Assembly (NCBI GenBank): GCA_007922305.1
Contig: ML677335.1
Span: forward strand, 19,006,246 to 19,070,245
DNA from: Dermatemys mawii
Lineage: Eukaryota > Chordata > Testudines > Dermatemydidae
Direction: 5' to 3'
DNA length: 64,000 bases
In this document: piece by piece, positions 47,843 to 58,466 of the stretch
Position numbering within the stretch: position 1 is the first letter of the stretch
Layout: every line of letters begins with the position of its first letter
Made by a program: the position numbers and the translations under genes
Notes under the pieces: generated by a model
The model's input: the letters and a program-made list of their open reading frames with translations, nothing else
What the model was told of the DNA's origin: nothing
Databases searched by the model: none

Positions 47843-48869
47843 GTTATATCTCTGTGTCTGTCGCTTAAGTTTGTAGTGTTTGTGGCTGTTTAGCTGGACA
47901 AAAAGGAGAAAGAAGTGACTGTGTTAGAACCAAATTTCAAAGGTGAATGAATATTAATTGTTTTCTCTGGAAAAGTTAGTAAGTCTGTTATCCAAACAGT
48001 GCATAGCAAATTCAGTTGACCCCCTCAATGGTAATTGCATTGAATTTAGAGTCTGTCAGTCACCAAAGTGTGAAACAGAAGGATTTTAATCCTGCTATAA
48101 GTGAAAAGCTCAACACAACCATAACACGTAATCTTACTGACACCTCCATTATATTAACAGCCAAGGCACCAAGTCAAATTAGTTTATCCTTTTCTTTCTT
48201 TCAACATATTTCCCCCTGAAAGCTCAAATATACTTTCAATTTATTGTATTTAAGTTTTTTTTCAGTAGTTTTAATTTCATTCTACTTAAAACATTAAAAA
48301 ATGAGATAACATCAGCATTCAACCAAATATAGGTGGGCTGGTAATTAAGTTTTCCAGACATCTTACATTATAACAGCCTGTTTTCGGTTGCTTACAAGTC
48401 TGTCATTTGATCATCTGGACTGAATTTTTCCATGCCACGTGTGTCTGCTGCAGGCTGATAGTTAATTATTTTTGAAAATTTCAGCCAAAATGGTTCAGCC
48501 ATATCCAAGATGAGGATAAGGAAAAGTATGTGGTTTTGCCCATGTTAAAAATTTCTTGCAACCTTTTCTTTGAAAAGTACTAGCACCCTATGCTTTGGAC
48601 TTGAAATTTGGCGGGGAGATGGTCTTTGTGTCAGGGATGTAACTTTTGCCACTTCTGTGAAATTCTATCCTTTGAACATAGGAAGTAGAGCTTCTTTGAT
48701 TTTAGCAGATACATTCCTTGAATATTCCTTCTGAATTGTGCATTTTCAGCCAAGGGCTGAGCAGACCTTCCCTGCTGCTGTGAGCCTTGACAGATCCAGG
48801 CATTTGACTTGATTGCGGGGAGCCTATTTCTCCTGTGCTTTCAATAACCCCTTACTGGGCCTAGGGAGG
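47843..48869. other. Non-coding, nothing recognised
   Basis: AT-rich, no gene or named repeat. Confidence 0.45.
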
Positions 48870-49440
48870 GAAGCTCCTTGATTTGAATGCAGAGTGATGG
48901 TACGGGGGGAGTAGATTGGGACAAGGAATTGGAGGACCAGAACTGGGACTGGAAGGTGAGAGGAAAGGAGAGAGAGAAAAAACTGAGACTGGCAGTTAAG
49001 GTGCAAGGAAGGGGGGAAACTGGCACTCAGAGCCAGGGAGGGAAACAGGCTGGTGAGGATGGGAACCAATATGTGTGAGGAGACTGAGATCATATGATGA
49101 GCCCAGGGGTGTGTGTGTGTGGAAACTAAGACTGGCTGGGCAATGAGACTGAGCACAAGGAGCTGAGGGGTGAGGGCAAATTTGTAAAGGCTGGGCAGAG
49201 AGACCGGGATTGTGGGGGAGGGGAGAATGGACCTGGGACAGGGAGTCTAGGAGGTGAGACTAGCACTTGATAGGTGAGGAGATTGGGACTGGGATGAGAA
49301 GCCTGGGGAGAAAACACTGGGACTGGTTAGGTGAGCAGCATGGGACTGGGAGAAGGAGCCAAATGTGGGAAAGAGGCAGGGCTGGGACATAGACAGGTCA
49401 GAGGGGACAGGGCAGAATGTGTGATGCTTGGGGAGAATTG
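48870..49440. repeat. Purine-rich degenerate minisatellite-like tract
   Basis: The + strand is strongly purine-rich and built of variants of 'gactgggac', 'ggtgagactg' and 'gggaggggag' at irregular spacing. Open frames here (both strands, up to 110 codons) are products of the composition. It may be a decayed minisatellite or an old LINE untranslated region with this known style of repeat; I cannot decide which. Confidence 0.55.
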
Positions 49441-49939
49441 GCAGAAGAGTCTGTGCCTCGAAGAGCACCCTCATCTCCAGAGTCTGGAATGGTATCCATG
49501 TTCCTGGTCACACCAGTCCTCTTCTGTCAGCAAATTATCTGTGAAACCCACTGGCAAATGTCCTATGCCCCTCTAGTGCTGGTCCTCATCAATTAGTTCA
49601 AGTGGCAAAGACTTGTGCAGAGGATCTAAAGTTTCCAACTCTGCTGCTGGCTTATATGGATGGTAATATAATGCTTTTTTTTTTTAATTTGCTTTTTTAA
49701 AAACCTAGGAAATTACAACAACAAAAAAACTATACTAAAATAAAATTATCAAGGTTGCACACTAGTCACTAAGTGGTTACTAATGATGTGCTCCTCACTT
49801 TCTGGGTACCTAACTTCAGACTGTGGGACCTAATCAATGCTGAACACTCTCAGTTGCATTTGAAGACAATAAGAAGTATTACAGAATGCTAAATACTCTG
49901 AAAAATCAGGTTCTTGTTATTTTAATGGATACTTTTTTA
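49441..49939. other. Non-coding, nothing recognised
   Basis: No gene or named repeat seen apart from a T11 run near 49676. Confidence 0.4.
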
Positions 49940-50055
49940 CCTTAATCTCTCCATGTCTCAGTTCTCTTTCTGTAAAGTGGAGATAATAACTGCTCATCTC
50001 ACAGGGGTGTTGTGAAAATATATTCATTATTATTCATGAAGCTCTGAGTACTATA
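49940..50055 (-). mobile_element. MIR-type SINE fragment
   Basis: The reverse complement follows the central MIR consensus: 'cacaacacccctgtgagatg', 'agcagttattatctccactt', 'tacagaaagagaactgagac'. Old and diverged, both ends lost. Confidence 0.75.
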
Positions 50056-52145
50056 TTTGTCTTTTTTCTCACTTTCCTTCTGGCAATTCCTCATCATCTG
50101 CTGTTGAAAGGATAATAAATTGAGCCCACAATTTAATTAATCACACTTTTAATTTTTGTATTTAGACTGAGATTAGAACTTCTTCAAAAATTTGATAAAA
50201 TGAAATTTGACCTTGTAGGAAAAGTGAAACTTATGTAGAATTTTTAGTAAATCCATCAATATCTAATCTGCCCTATTTGCTTGGCTAACATAAAATTCTG
50301 TGGAAGTTTAACAGATTTATTATCATATCTAAGTTTAAAGACAAGAGAATTTGTCCACAGTTGTATTTCAAATACATTTTTGCTTTCGTAATAGAAGTTA
50401 ATCAGTTCTTCCTCTCTCTTTGCCTCTGTCTCTGTCTCTCTCTCATATGCCCACATCCGTACACACTCTAATCTTTTGGTTTTTAACTTGAGTTTCCACT
50501 TGATGAATCCCTTTTCAAATTACATTTCCTGGGGTCAACACACAATACCAGAAAACTTTGCTTTCATAAATATATAAAGGTAATGTATTTTATTCCTACC
50601 AAAATAATTATCTATTTAGCCTATTAAAATAACGTTAAACCACACACTGTATCTATAAGTGCAACACCAATTTCACTTGTGTACCCAAGGGAAGAAATTG
50701 ATTCACTGAATTTTGATTTCCTAGTACTAATTACTGTGTTGTGAATTAATAGACCATCAGCCAAATTAATCAAAACCTCAGATGCATTTTAAAATGTTTA
50801 AATATCTCAGTTTAAATTAAAAAGATTTGGTAGATTTCCTAATCCTTTCTGTTTTAAGATGATTTCTAATAAAAGTGCATATCTTGCACACTGTTATCTT
50901 AATGGATAGTCTTTTTTATTTCATTTAGAAAATTTGTGTGCGTGTAGGGAATATCATTGAGTTTTGATGCTGGCTTGTGTGCTTCATCAAGTATTTTGAA
51001 TTCATTTAGAAACCAATAAGTAGAAATATGTTGGCAATATGCCAGGTAAACTGACTGTGACTACTTTTACATTTAAGAAAGTGAGGAGCAGTCCATGTTT
51101 TAATGTCTTGACTCAGCCCCAGTAGATACTATTGCTGGGAGGGGGGAACACCTGACTTTTGGGACTCTTTGTCAGCTGCTTAAAATTCACTATCTTCATA
51201 GCTTGTATTCTGATTGCTTGCACATATGGGAGATGAATGGCTCAAGTTCATCATTTCAGTATTTGAAAACTGAAAGATGTTTTGTGATGTTCTAATAGTC
51301 TATGATGCCTAAACATTATTGTTAATATTTATGTAAAAAATTAAATGCAATATATTTTGTTTTAGTTTTAGGTGACCATTTAGTCACTGGAACAATGTTC
51401 AGTAGGCTCACTCTTCATTATTTTCAGTATTATGTTATCAGCAAGAAAATAAAGCTTTGAAGTTTGTGTCTCAGGAAAAAGAAAGCCTTGCATGTAAATT
51501 CATGCTGTTTCAAATGCTCCCTTGCTATAGATTAAGTTTGACATTAGAAAAATAATAGTTTTAATCATTTTATTGGTGCAGTCTTTACTAAGTCTCTGAT
51601 TAGATCATGAAAGGTCAGATTCTGCAAGGTAAGGATTATTTGTGAGGTGCTGAATTCCATGAACATGATTCACTCTCCATGGGAGCTGACTATGCTCAGC
51701 ATTTTACAGAGTCTGGTCCAAAATTCACCATAACTGGACAACTGACTTCTGGTTTATTAAGTAAAGAAGCATAAGAAAACATAAAATACGTCTTCAGCCT
51801 GTTAGCTGGGAAAGTTACTGTCTCCTTTTGAATGTCTTCCAGCATTCTACAATATTGTTTTGAACTTGAAAAAACATATTCAAATGTTTGTTTGACCTGC
51901 AGCAACTGCTGAGCCATTTAACAGAAAACCTAACATAACAAAGCATAGTTTTGGGCAAGCCAGGGGCCAAAACACTCAAAAAGGCAATAGAAGCAACCAA
52001 TAATTAATTCTTTCCTTGATGTCATTGTATGTCAAGTTTTGACTTTAACAAAAATACTGAGTCTTAGCTCACTTGACCTATATAAATATCTATTTTATTT
52101 CCTACTAGTTTTTAATAGAAGAACATCAAACACTCTGAGTGCTAA
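50056..52145. other. Non-coding, nothing recognised
   Basis: AT-rich intron-like sequence with no exon or classifiable repeat. The short frames at 50256-50456, 51696-51917 and 51815-52000 (minus) have no domain. Confidence 0.5.
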
Positions 52146-53580
52146 TGTTACCCTTCTGCCCATCAGAGTTGGCAGCAACAAGGGCCGGGTTCAGTATCCA
52201 GGGGTTCCATTCCAATAGCACAATACAAAAACCGGCTCGAGCCCCCACCCAGTGACCTGGGACAACCATATACCACCCCTCTGGGCGTCTGTAAGAGACA
52301 ATACTTCCCCTCTCGCAAGCACAGAGTCTGAGTGTACCAAAGCCTTTTAATAACAGGGAGAAACAATGTGGCATTATATTGGGGAAACACCACAAACAAG
52401 GTTAATAAACCAGACCATGAACCAGAAGCCCCCCTCCCAGCAAATAGGCCGTGGCCTTCCCTTTGACTCTTGAGTTCCACAACCCCAAAAAGTCACTCAA
52501 TAGTCCCAAAAGTCCAACAGCCCAAGAGTCTCTGTCCTTGGTCCGTGCAGAGTTCAAAAGTCAATTGGCAGAGTCTTACCTCCAGCCTGGGTGGAGATGG
52601 AGGGTAGGGCATGGGGCACCTTACGTGGTCTGAGGCCGACTGCGCCGCCTCTCCGTGAGGTTCCGCTGCAGCTCTCACCGCAATCGGCTCTGCTCCGCTC
52701 CACTGGCTGTCCTACGAACCGCTCTGCCCATTGATCCGCTAGCTGCTCTGCTAGGTGACAGACAGACAGCTCTGCCGCGCCGGTCACTCTGCCCGCAGCA
52801 CCCACGCCTCTGCTAGGTGACAGACAGACAGCTCTGCCGCGCCGGTCACTCTGCCCGCAGCACCCACGCCTCTGCTAGGTGACAGACAGCTCTGCTGCAC
52901 CAGGCACTCCGCTAGCCGTCCTGCTAGCCGACACACAGACTGCTCTGCTGCACCAGCCACTCTGCACTTTTTCCAGGTCCCCCCTACTTAAGACAGTGCT
53001 CAGTGATTTCTTTAGCTCTTAGGTGATTTCAGTTCTTAAGTGATTTCAGCTCACAGTAGGGGAGCCTTAGTGCAGGTGCACCAGTGAGCCCAAAGCAATT
53101 GTCAGCTCAGCAGCCTGGAACCAGGCTCCTAATGGAAGCAAAATTCAATTCTGACATTCCACAGTAGAGAGAGGCAGGGTGCAATAGGCCTGGGAGGCCC
53201 TAAGACAGAGCTCTCACCAAAAGGTATAGATGCTTGTCCACCACCTCTCTCAATCTCACAGTGTTCTGAAAACGCATGGCCCTTGCCCAGTGAGTGCTAC
53301 CTAGATGATGGCGAGTCTCTCCATCATAACACGGGCCAAGTACATGTCCATAGTCCTTCATTCACATAATCACAGTAACATCACTTTATCATTCCTGCCC
53401 CAATAACATAGAAACTGGGGCTCCCTCATCAGCCGAAGTGGCCATGTGGGCTGCTGTGGGCTCAGGCTAGGCGCAGTGGGTGTGTCTATGCAAATTGATT
53501 AGCCCCAGACTTATTTTGCAAGGCTCACTGCAATTCCCATAGTTCGCCACCAGATGTCAGAATATATCTCATTCCTGACA
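52146..53580 (-). mobile_element. Probable 1.4-kb LTR
   Basis: On the minus strand the block begins 'TGTCAGGAATGAGATATATT' and ends '...GCAGAAGGGTAACA', so TG...CA ends are present. An ATTAAA signal lies near 52350 (minus), about 200 bp before the 3' end. It is GC-richer than its surroundings and contains a 62-bp tandem repeat. No adjacent coding sequence and no obvious target duplication (GCTAA on one side, CTGCT on the other). Open frames at 52126-52805 (minus, up to 105 codons) show no viral or cellular domain. From memory the 3' portion resembles turtle endogenous LTRs. Confidence 0.6.
52751..52935. repeat. 62-bp tandem repeat, about three copies
   Basis: 'ctaggtgacagacagacagc' starts at 52751, 52813 and 52875 (period exactly 62 bp). 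The first two units are nearly identical; the third lacks one 'gaca' and then degrades ('ctctgctgcaccag'). The unit is built of smaller 'ctctgc' and 'gacagacag' motifs. It lies inside the LTR, in what would be the U3 region, where tandem enhancer-like repeats are common. Confidence 0.85.
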
Positions 53581-54000
53581 CTGCTTACACTAAGAATGAA
53601 GGATAAAGGCCATGCACTAGTCTCCTCCATGCCACATAACCCCTATGCTAAGGCAATACAAGGAGGCGAAGTGGCCATGCACAGAATTTCTGCATCCTCT
53701 GTATGCTATGATGGTGTCACCATATAGGCTGGCATGAAGAGTGGCCTTAGAGGTGTGTTGGTTGCAGGCTAGAGAATTGTGCATGGAATCTGCAGTTACA
53801 TAGATTCAATAGACCTAACACCAGACTGTATCCAGTTGGACGGATGAGCAATTCTATTCTAGTATATAAACTGGAATAGTAACTGTAAAGGGTAAATGTG
53901 CAGCAACCATGTTCCACACCCTATTTGGTGCTGTCAGTTTCGACCCTGATAGCTTCAGTGCACTTCATCAACATGAAACTTAATTATTGGTTTCACATAG
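53581..54000. other. Non-coding, nothing recognised
   Basis: No gene or named repeat seen beyond the LTR edge. Confidence 0.4.
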
Positions 54001-54095
54001 GAAGTTGGAGCAGAGGCAGGAATTGTACCTCAGGAATTGTTCTCCTGAGTTCCACTCCAGCACCTTAACCACAGGAATGTTCTTCCTTCCAGAAA
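54001..54095 (+). mobile_element. MIR-like SINE 3' fragment
   Basis: 'gcagaggcaggaattgtacc' followed by 'ctcctgagttccactcc' and 'agcaccttaaccacagg' follows the MIR 3' half (and the B-box-proximal part of similar SINEs). Short and diverged. Confidence 0.55.
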
Positions 54096-55079
54096 GGATG
54101 CTCCTAGGAGCTGAATAACTTTTTATGAAAATCTGAGAATCTTTCCAGGACCAGCATATATAAGGGGATGGACTTGCTCATGTGGTTCATAAAACCTCAG
54201 CCTAAATCCACTCCAGATTTCTTCAAAGACAGCCTCCAGTTTCTCACAGGTGGCTTCCATATGGGATTATGCCTCAGTTACCTCAGAGTATGACCGTGCT
54301 CTGTGCTATGAAAAACATGTGCCAGTTATTTCAGTATACAGGGATGGAAATTATCCGGACACCCAGAGTGGAGAACATTAAGCTCTTTGAGTTTTGCTTC
54401 CACTCAGATGTAGTAATTCCCATTTCCATCAGTCATCCTGCCTTCCTGCCTAAATTCCATATTTTCATTCTTATTTAAAACTGAGGGGAAATATTCATTT
54501 AGTTTGGGGGTTGTATCTAATCTCCTCTCCTTCCACACTGCATTGTGGTCTGACCTCATTCTTCCTTATTCTTTTTGTATTTATACATCTAAAAAACTTC
54601 TTATTTATTTTAATTTCTTGGCAAGATCTAATTCAGCTTGACATCTAGCATTTCTCACTTTATTGCTAAATTTTCTAACCTCCAAGATATACCTTTACTA
54701 ATAACCATTTTTGATTCCCTTTAGGCTTTCTGCTTACTCTTAATAATCTTTATGAGGTGGTTATTCTTTCAACTGGGGTCTAGGGGCTTTCCCAATAGGT
54801 TTTTTCCTACTTGGGCTCCTCTTCAGCACATTCATTGGGTTCAGTTTCCTCTCCCTTCTGGGTTCTCTCTCAGTCTCTCTGCCTCCCTCACTCCTTCCCT
54901 GGGCCTCCCTTCACTATCTTCTGAAGGCCTTCTCTCAGGATCCTCCACAGAAGCTTGCCCACTCTGTGTGGTTCCACTCTCAAACAGAATGTTCAGTCCT
55001 TCTAAAGAAATCACCCAATTGATAAGACCAGCTGTGTGTGAGGGTGGCTAATCTAGCACAGATGTGGCTGAACATAGCC
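54096..55079. other. Non-coding, nothing recognised
   Basis: Includes a pyrimidine-rich patch near 54830-54960 that gives a 99-codon frame of serine and leucine; not considered coding. Confidence 0.45.
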
Positions 55080-56660
55080 ATTCTTAAAGCCAGCCAACCT
55101 ATGACTGCTTCTATTCTTCCTCCCTCGTATGCAGACAGTAGAGCTCTATTCCAGGTTCCATAGCTAGATGATGGTCTTTACATCAAGGAAGGCTAGACAT
55201 TGTAAACCACCCCCCAGATGTAAAGACAGGCACTCTTCCACCACGTGACATCTTGTCTGCAACACTGCCCCACAGTCACAGCATGCTCCTTTCAGCAACT
55301 CCGGGATGAGACAGAGAATAGCCTGTGAAGCCTTGTCTAGGATCTGTGATCAAGTGGATAAGGATGCAGATGCAGTAATGGACTCCTGAATTTACTTAGT
55401 ATGTAGACTCTCTTTCCCACCAATGATTTCAGTCTGTAAGGATGTAGTTTTCAGCTCTCTGGCAGCGTTGCTCATCCATACCTGGTAACGGGCAGGTAGC
55501 ACTCTAGTTCAAGAGTGCACAAGTGGCTATAGCAAAGGTGTTTTGAGAGATCAGCCATGGTGTCACACCTGGTTCACAGGTGTGGGATTCCTCCCCTGCA
55601 TAGCAGCAGACCTTTAAGTTGGCACTACATATTTCTTTCCTGTCTGAGAATGGGGCATCAATTTTTTGGAGATATAATAGATTAATTTCATCTGTTGCAA
55701 CTCTCCAGGCAAACTTAACAGTAAAGACATCTTGTGGAAAGTCTAGCATAACTATATCCACTAGCACATACAGACTAGATATTGGTATATAATTCAAGCA
55801 ACCGTAATAAGAGTGGATGAATTCACCTCCATCCCAACAAGCTAAGCGTGCTGGCAGCACCACAAACAGCAGTCTAATATTCAGCTAGAGCAAATGTCAG
55901 GATCCATGCAGAAGTATGAAGGACCAAAGGTCTGCTCCCTGATAGTTTTCATATCAGGGTGATATAGGAAGACATCTTCATTTTCATGTGTTTGAGGTGA
56001 GGCTAGTATGTCAGGCCACTGTTGAGTTTTACTCACAAGTGTATGACAACTGGATGTAGTGGCAATACCTGTTCTTGGACATGGATTGAGACAGGGTGGT
56101 TGACAAGATGTTTATTTAGATGGAAAGTAGTTTCACTGTCTTGCTTTCACTGAGAATTAGTCTCCATTGCTGGAAGTAAGTTGTCAAAGTAGCCATATCT
56201 TGGTTCAGATTCCCTTCAATCCTATGGAAGTCATTTCCGGTGTCAATAATACAGACGTGATCAGCATACACATACTTTTTGACCTATGTTTCAGGAAGCT
56301 CACATGTATATATTGAACAAAAGAATGCCAAAAGTGATCCTTGAGGAAGACCATTGGGTAGATGTTTAAGGTTACTGATTTTCTCCTCAGCTTGCAGGAT
56401 GAAGCTTTGATTGCTAATCATTTCTTGAATGAACTGCACCATCAGCTACAAGGAACAACACACAGCAGCTTGGCAGTCAGTCTAACATGCCACAAAGTGA
56501 TAAGATCTGCACAAACTTTCTTTTCTGACTCAAATGCATTTCCTATACCTTGAGTCAGACAGAGAACCTGATCTTGGGTGCATTGTCCTCTCCTGAATCC
56601 AGCCTAAACATGAGGCAGTTGAGGATCGACTGATTTATTATTCCACTTCTGTTAATCTGG
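55080..56660 (-). mobile_element. Decayed non-LTR retrotransposon reverse transcriptase (not CR1)
   Basis: On the minus strand conserved reverse-transcriptase blocks appear in order: 'AGFRRGQCTQDQV' (about 56600), 'PNGLPQGSLLAF' (about 56355), 'FCSIYTCELPE' then 'KKYVYADHV' (about 56280-56257, catalytic YADD changed to YADH), 'DMATLTTYFQQWRL', an A-E-Y thumb-region remnant (about 55880), and a C-terminal 'CCDCGAVLQTRCHVVEECL' (about 55285). Frames shift many times. The style (NGLPQGSVLAP, AEYC, terminal CxCG...HIVExCP) is that of a jockey-superfamily LINE distinct from CR1; I cannot name the clade. The 119-codon frame at 55504-55863 is a shadow within it. Confidence 0.7.
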
Positions 56661-57079
56661 CCAAACCAAGACAGCTATGAAAGAGTGAAATGGATTATCT
56701 TCTGGGTTGTGCATCATGAGAAGAGCTAAGGCCAATTCTACAGATTTGTAGTGAGAATATACAGTATCAAAGCCTAGGTTCTAGTTTCCTGTCAAATTTG
56801 GCCCTCAGTTACACTGGGTACTAGCCAGTTGTAGGTAATGGGATTACACAAGTATAGCAAAGGTTGAGTTTAAGGCCAATGAAGTTGAACAGGTGCGGAA
56901 TCTTCATTACTGATGAGTATAAACAAGCCAGAAAGAGCACAGCTTGACTTTCAGGTCCTATAATAAATTTGCAGGGCCTGAGTTAAATGTAAACTGAGCA
57001 TATTTGATATAGAAAACATTGAGAGTAAAAAGAGAATGAACAATGATATATGTATACACATTTTTTCCAGAGTAGAATC
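56661..57079. other. Non-coding, possibly more LINE
   Basis: May include further upstream LINE sequence on the minus strand, but no conserved block was recognised. Confidence 0.35.
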
Positions 57080-57195
57080 TCTCTCTTAGGGCCAGGATTC
57101 TGATTACATTTAGACTGGGGTAAACCAGAGTAACTGCTGAAGTCTACTCCAGTGGCATTATTGGTGTTATTTTTCACACTAGCACAAGTAAAAAT
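57080..57195. repeat. Ancient dispersed repeat fragment
   Basis: 'ggccaggattctgattacat', 'tggggtaaaccagagtaact', 'gctgaagtctactccagtgg' and 'cattattggtgttatttttc' follow a common amniote repeat (consensus like 'ccattgaagtcaatggagtt'), which I cannot name. Related to the 30.9-kb repeat. Confidence 0.45.
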
Positions 57196-57999
57196 CACAA
57201 TCTAGCTCTAAGACTCTAGATTAAATATTAAAATATAATATATTGCTACAATTGTGCACACCAAAAACTCCAGTTGTAATAAACTGTAGTCAGTGAGAAT
57301 TTCGGGTGCACAAGGAATGCAGATCTGTCTTGTGAAAGCAAGTTTTAGTAATAAAAATGTCTAATTTTTATTCTATAAAAAGTATCACTTTTCTAATAGT
57401 AAGAATTACCTGATTTCAGACTTGAGAATGTGTATCTAATTTATTTTATAATATATAGTGTTATTTGACTTACTTATTAGAATGCAGTACATACGTAGTA
57501 CCTACTGTTTGCATTTATATGTCTAATGAAACACAACATTGTCAGTTTAGACCTGTTCATTTGTATTTTACGATTTCACTCTTTAGTCCCAGTTTCTATG
57601 GAAACCTGAATTGGTATGACAATAGAGAATAAGAAATGAAGACAGTTCTTCAAAGATATAAATGATCTCAGTGCAGAATTCCCAGGATTATATAGCAGCC
57701 AGAAACAATCTAAGTATGAGCACCTGAGCTTTATATGTTGTGAAAAGAAAAATACATGGACGTTAATTATAAGTGTAATGAGTGTAAAGTGTAAAGCTTA
57801 ATTTGTGATTGGCTAGCTTTTGATAATATTTACCTAAATGTTAGAATAGTTGTGTGATGAGAAAATATATGAGGAACATGGAAACCAATCATCAATTTCA
57901 GATTTTATTACTATTTCATAAGAAGGAACTCCAGTGCACCAAAAATGCTTAAATAACACTGCTCTACAGCCAAAATGCTTCTGAAATAAATGTAGTCAA
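57196..57999. other. Non-coding, nothing recognised
   Basis: AT-rich; the transposon described next may begin within its last 100 bp. Confidence 0.4.
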
Positions 58000-58248
58000 A
58001 CTTTACTAATTCTGAGTCACTGAGAACGAAAATGATGCTTAAAATTGTTCATTGGCTCTAGTTTTCAAGATATGCTATTGGGTCAGTATATATGACCCTT
58101 GACATGGGAATGGCAGAGGATAAGTGAGTTATAAAGGGAAGGGATCTCAATTTAAACCAGAAATGACTAATATACACCTTTGACTGGATCTATGAATAAA
58201 TCTATGACTGGGTTTGGACAGTACTTGCTTTTTAGGCAAAACAATGAA

Positions 58249-58298
58249 TGATGCAATCTGAAGCTGGTATTGCATCATACATGATATGAATTGCATCA
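58249..58298. promoter_or_regulatory. Three phased ATTGCATCA motifs
   Basis: TGATGCAAT at 58249-58257 (minus-strand ATTGCATCA), then ATTGCATCA at 58269-58277 and 58290-58298; a one-mismatch copy, TGATTCAAT, lies at 58321-58329. Spacing of the exact copies is 20 and 21 bp, about two helical turns. The 9-mer fits the composite C/EBP-ATF site (TGATGxAAx). It sits about 170 bp upstream of the start codon, so it could be an enhancer for the transposon gene or a binding array for its own transposase. Confidence 0.55.
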
Positions 58299-58466
58299 TG
58301 TTATTCCTAGAAGTCATGGATGATTCAATCATAACAAAGCTTACATCACTCTGCTGAACAAATTGCCCTATATCAGCTCTAGAAATCATACAGTGTCGTG
58401 CTCTCTTATTTGTCAGTGTTTGATTTTGCAAAGGGACACATTTCTGTTTAGCCAAAGTGAGCAGAG

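Noticed and set aside
48824..49474. Several frames up to 110 codons on both strands
   Set aside because: All lie in the purine-rich repeat tract; the serine/proline/leucine and glycine/glutamate content mirrors the repeat.
52126..52805. Minus-strand frames of 83-105 codons
   Set aside because: They fall inside the LTR and its tandem repeat; no envelope, gag or cellular motif was seen.
55504..55863. 119-codon minus-strand frame with a plausible protein composition
   Set aside because: It lies between reverse-transcriptase and C-terminal LINE blocks on the same strand, and another frame of the same stretch gives the better LINE match (A-E-Y block), so it is a shadow frame of the decayed LINE.
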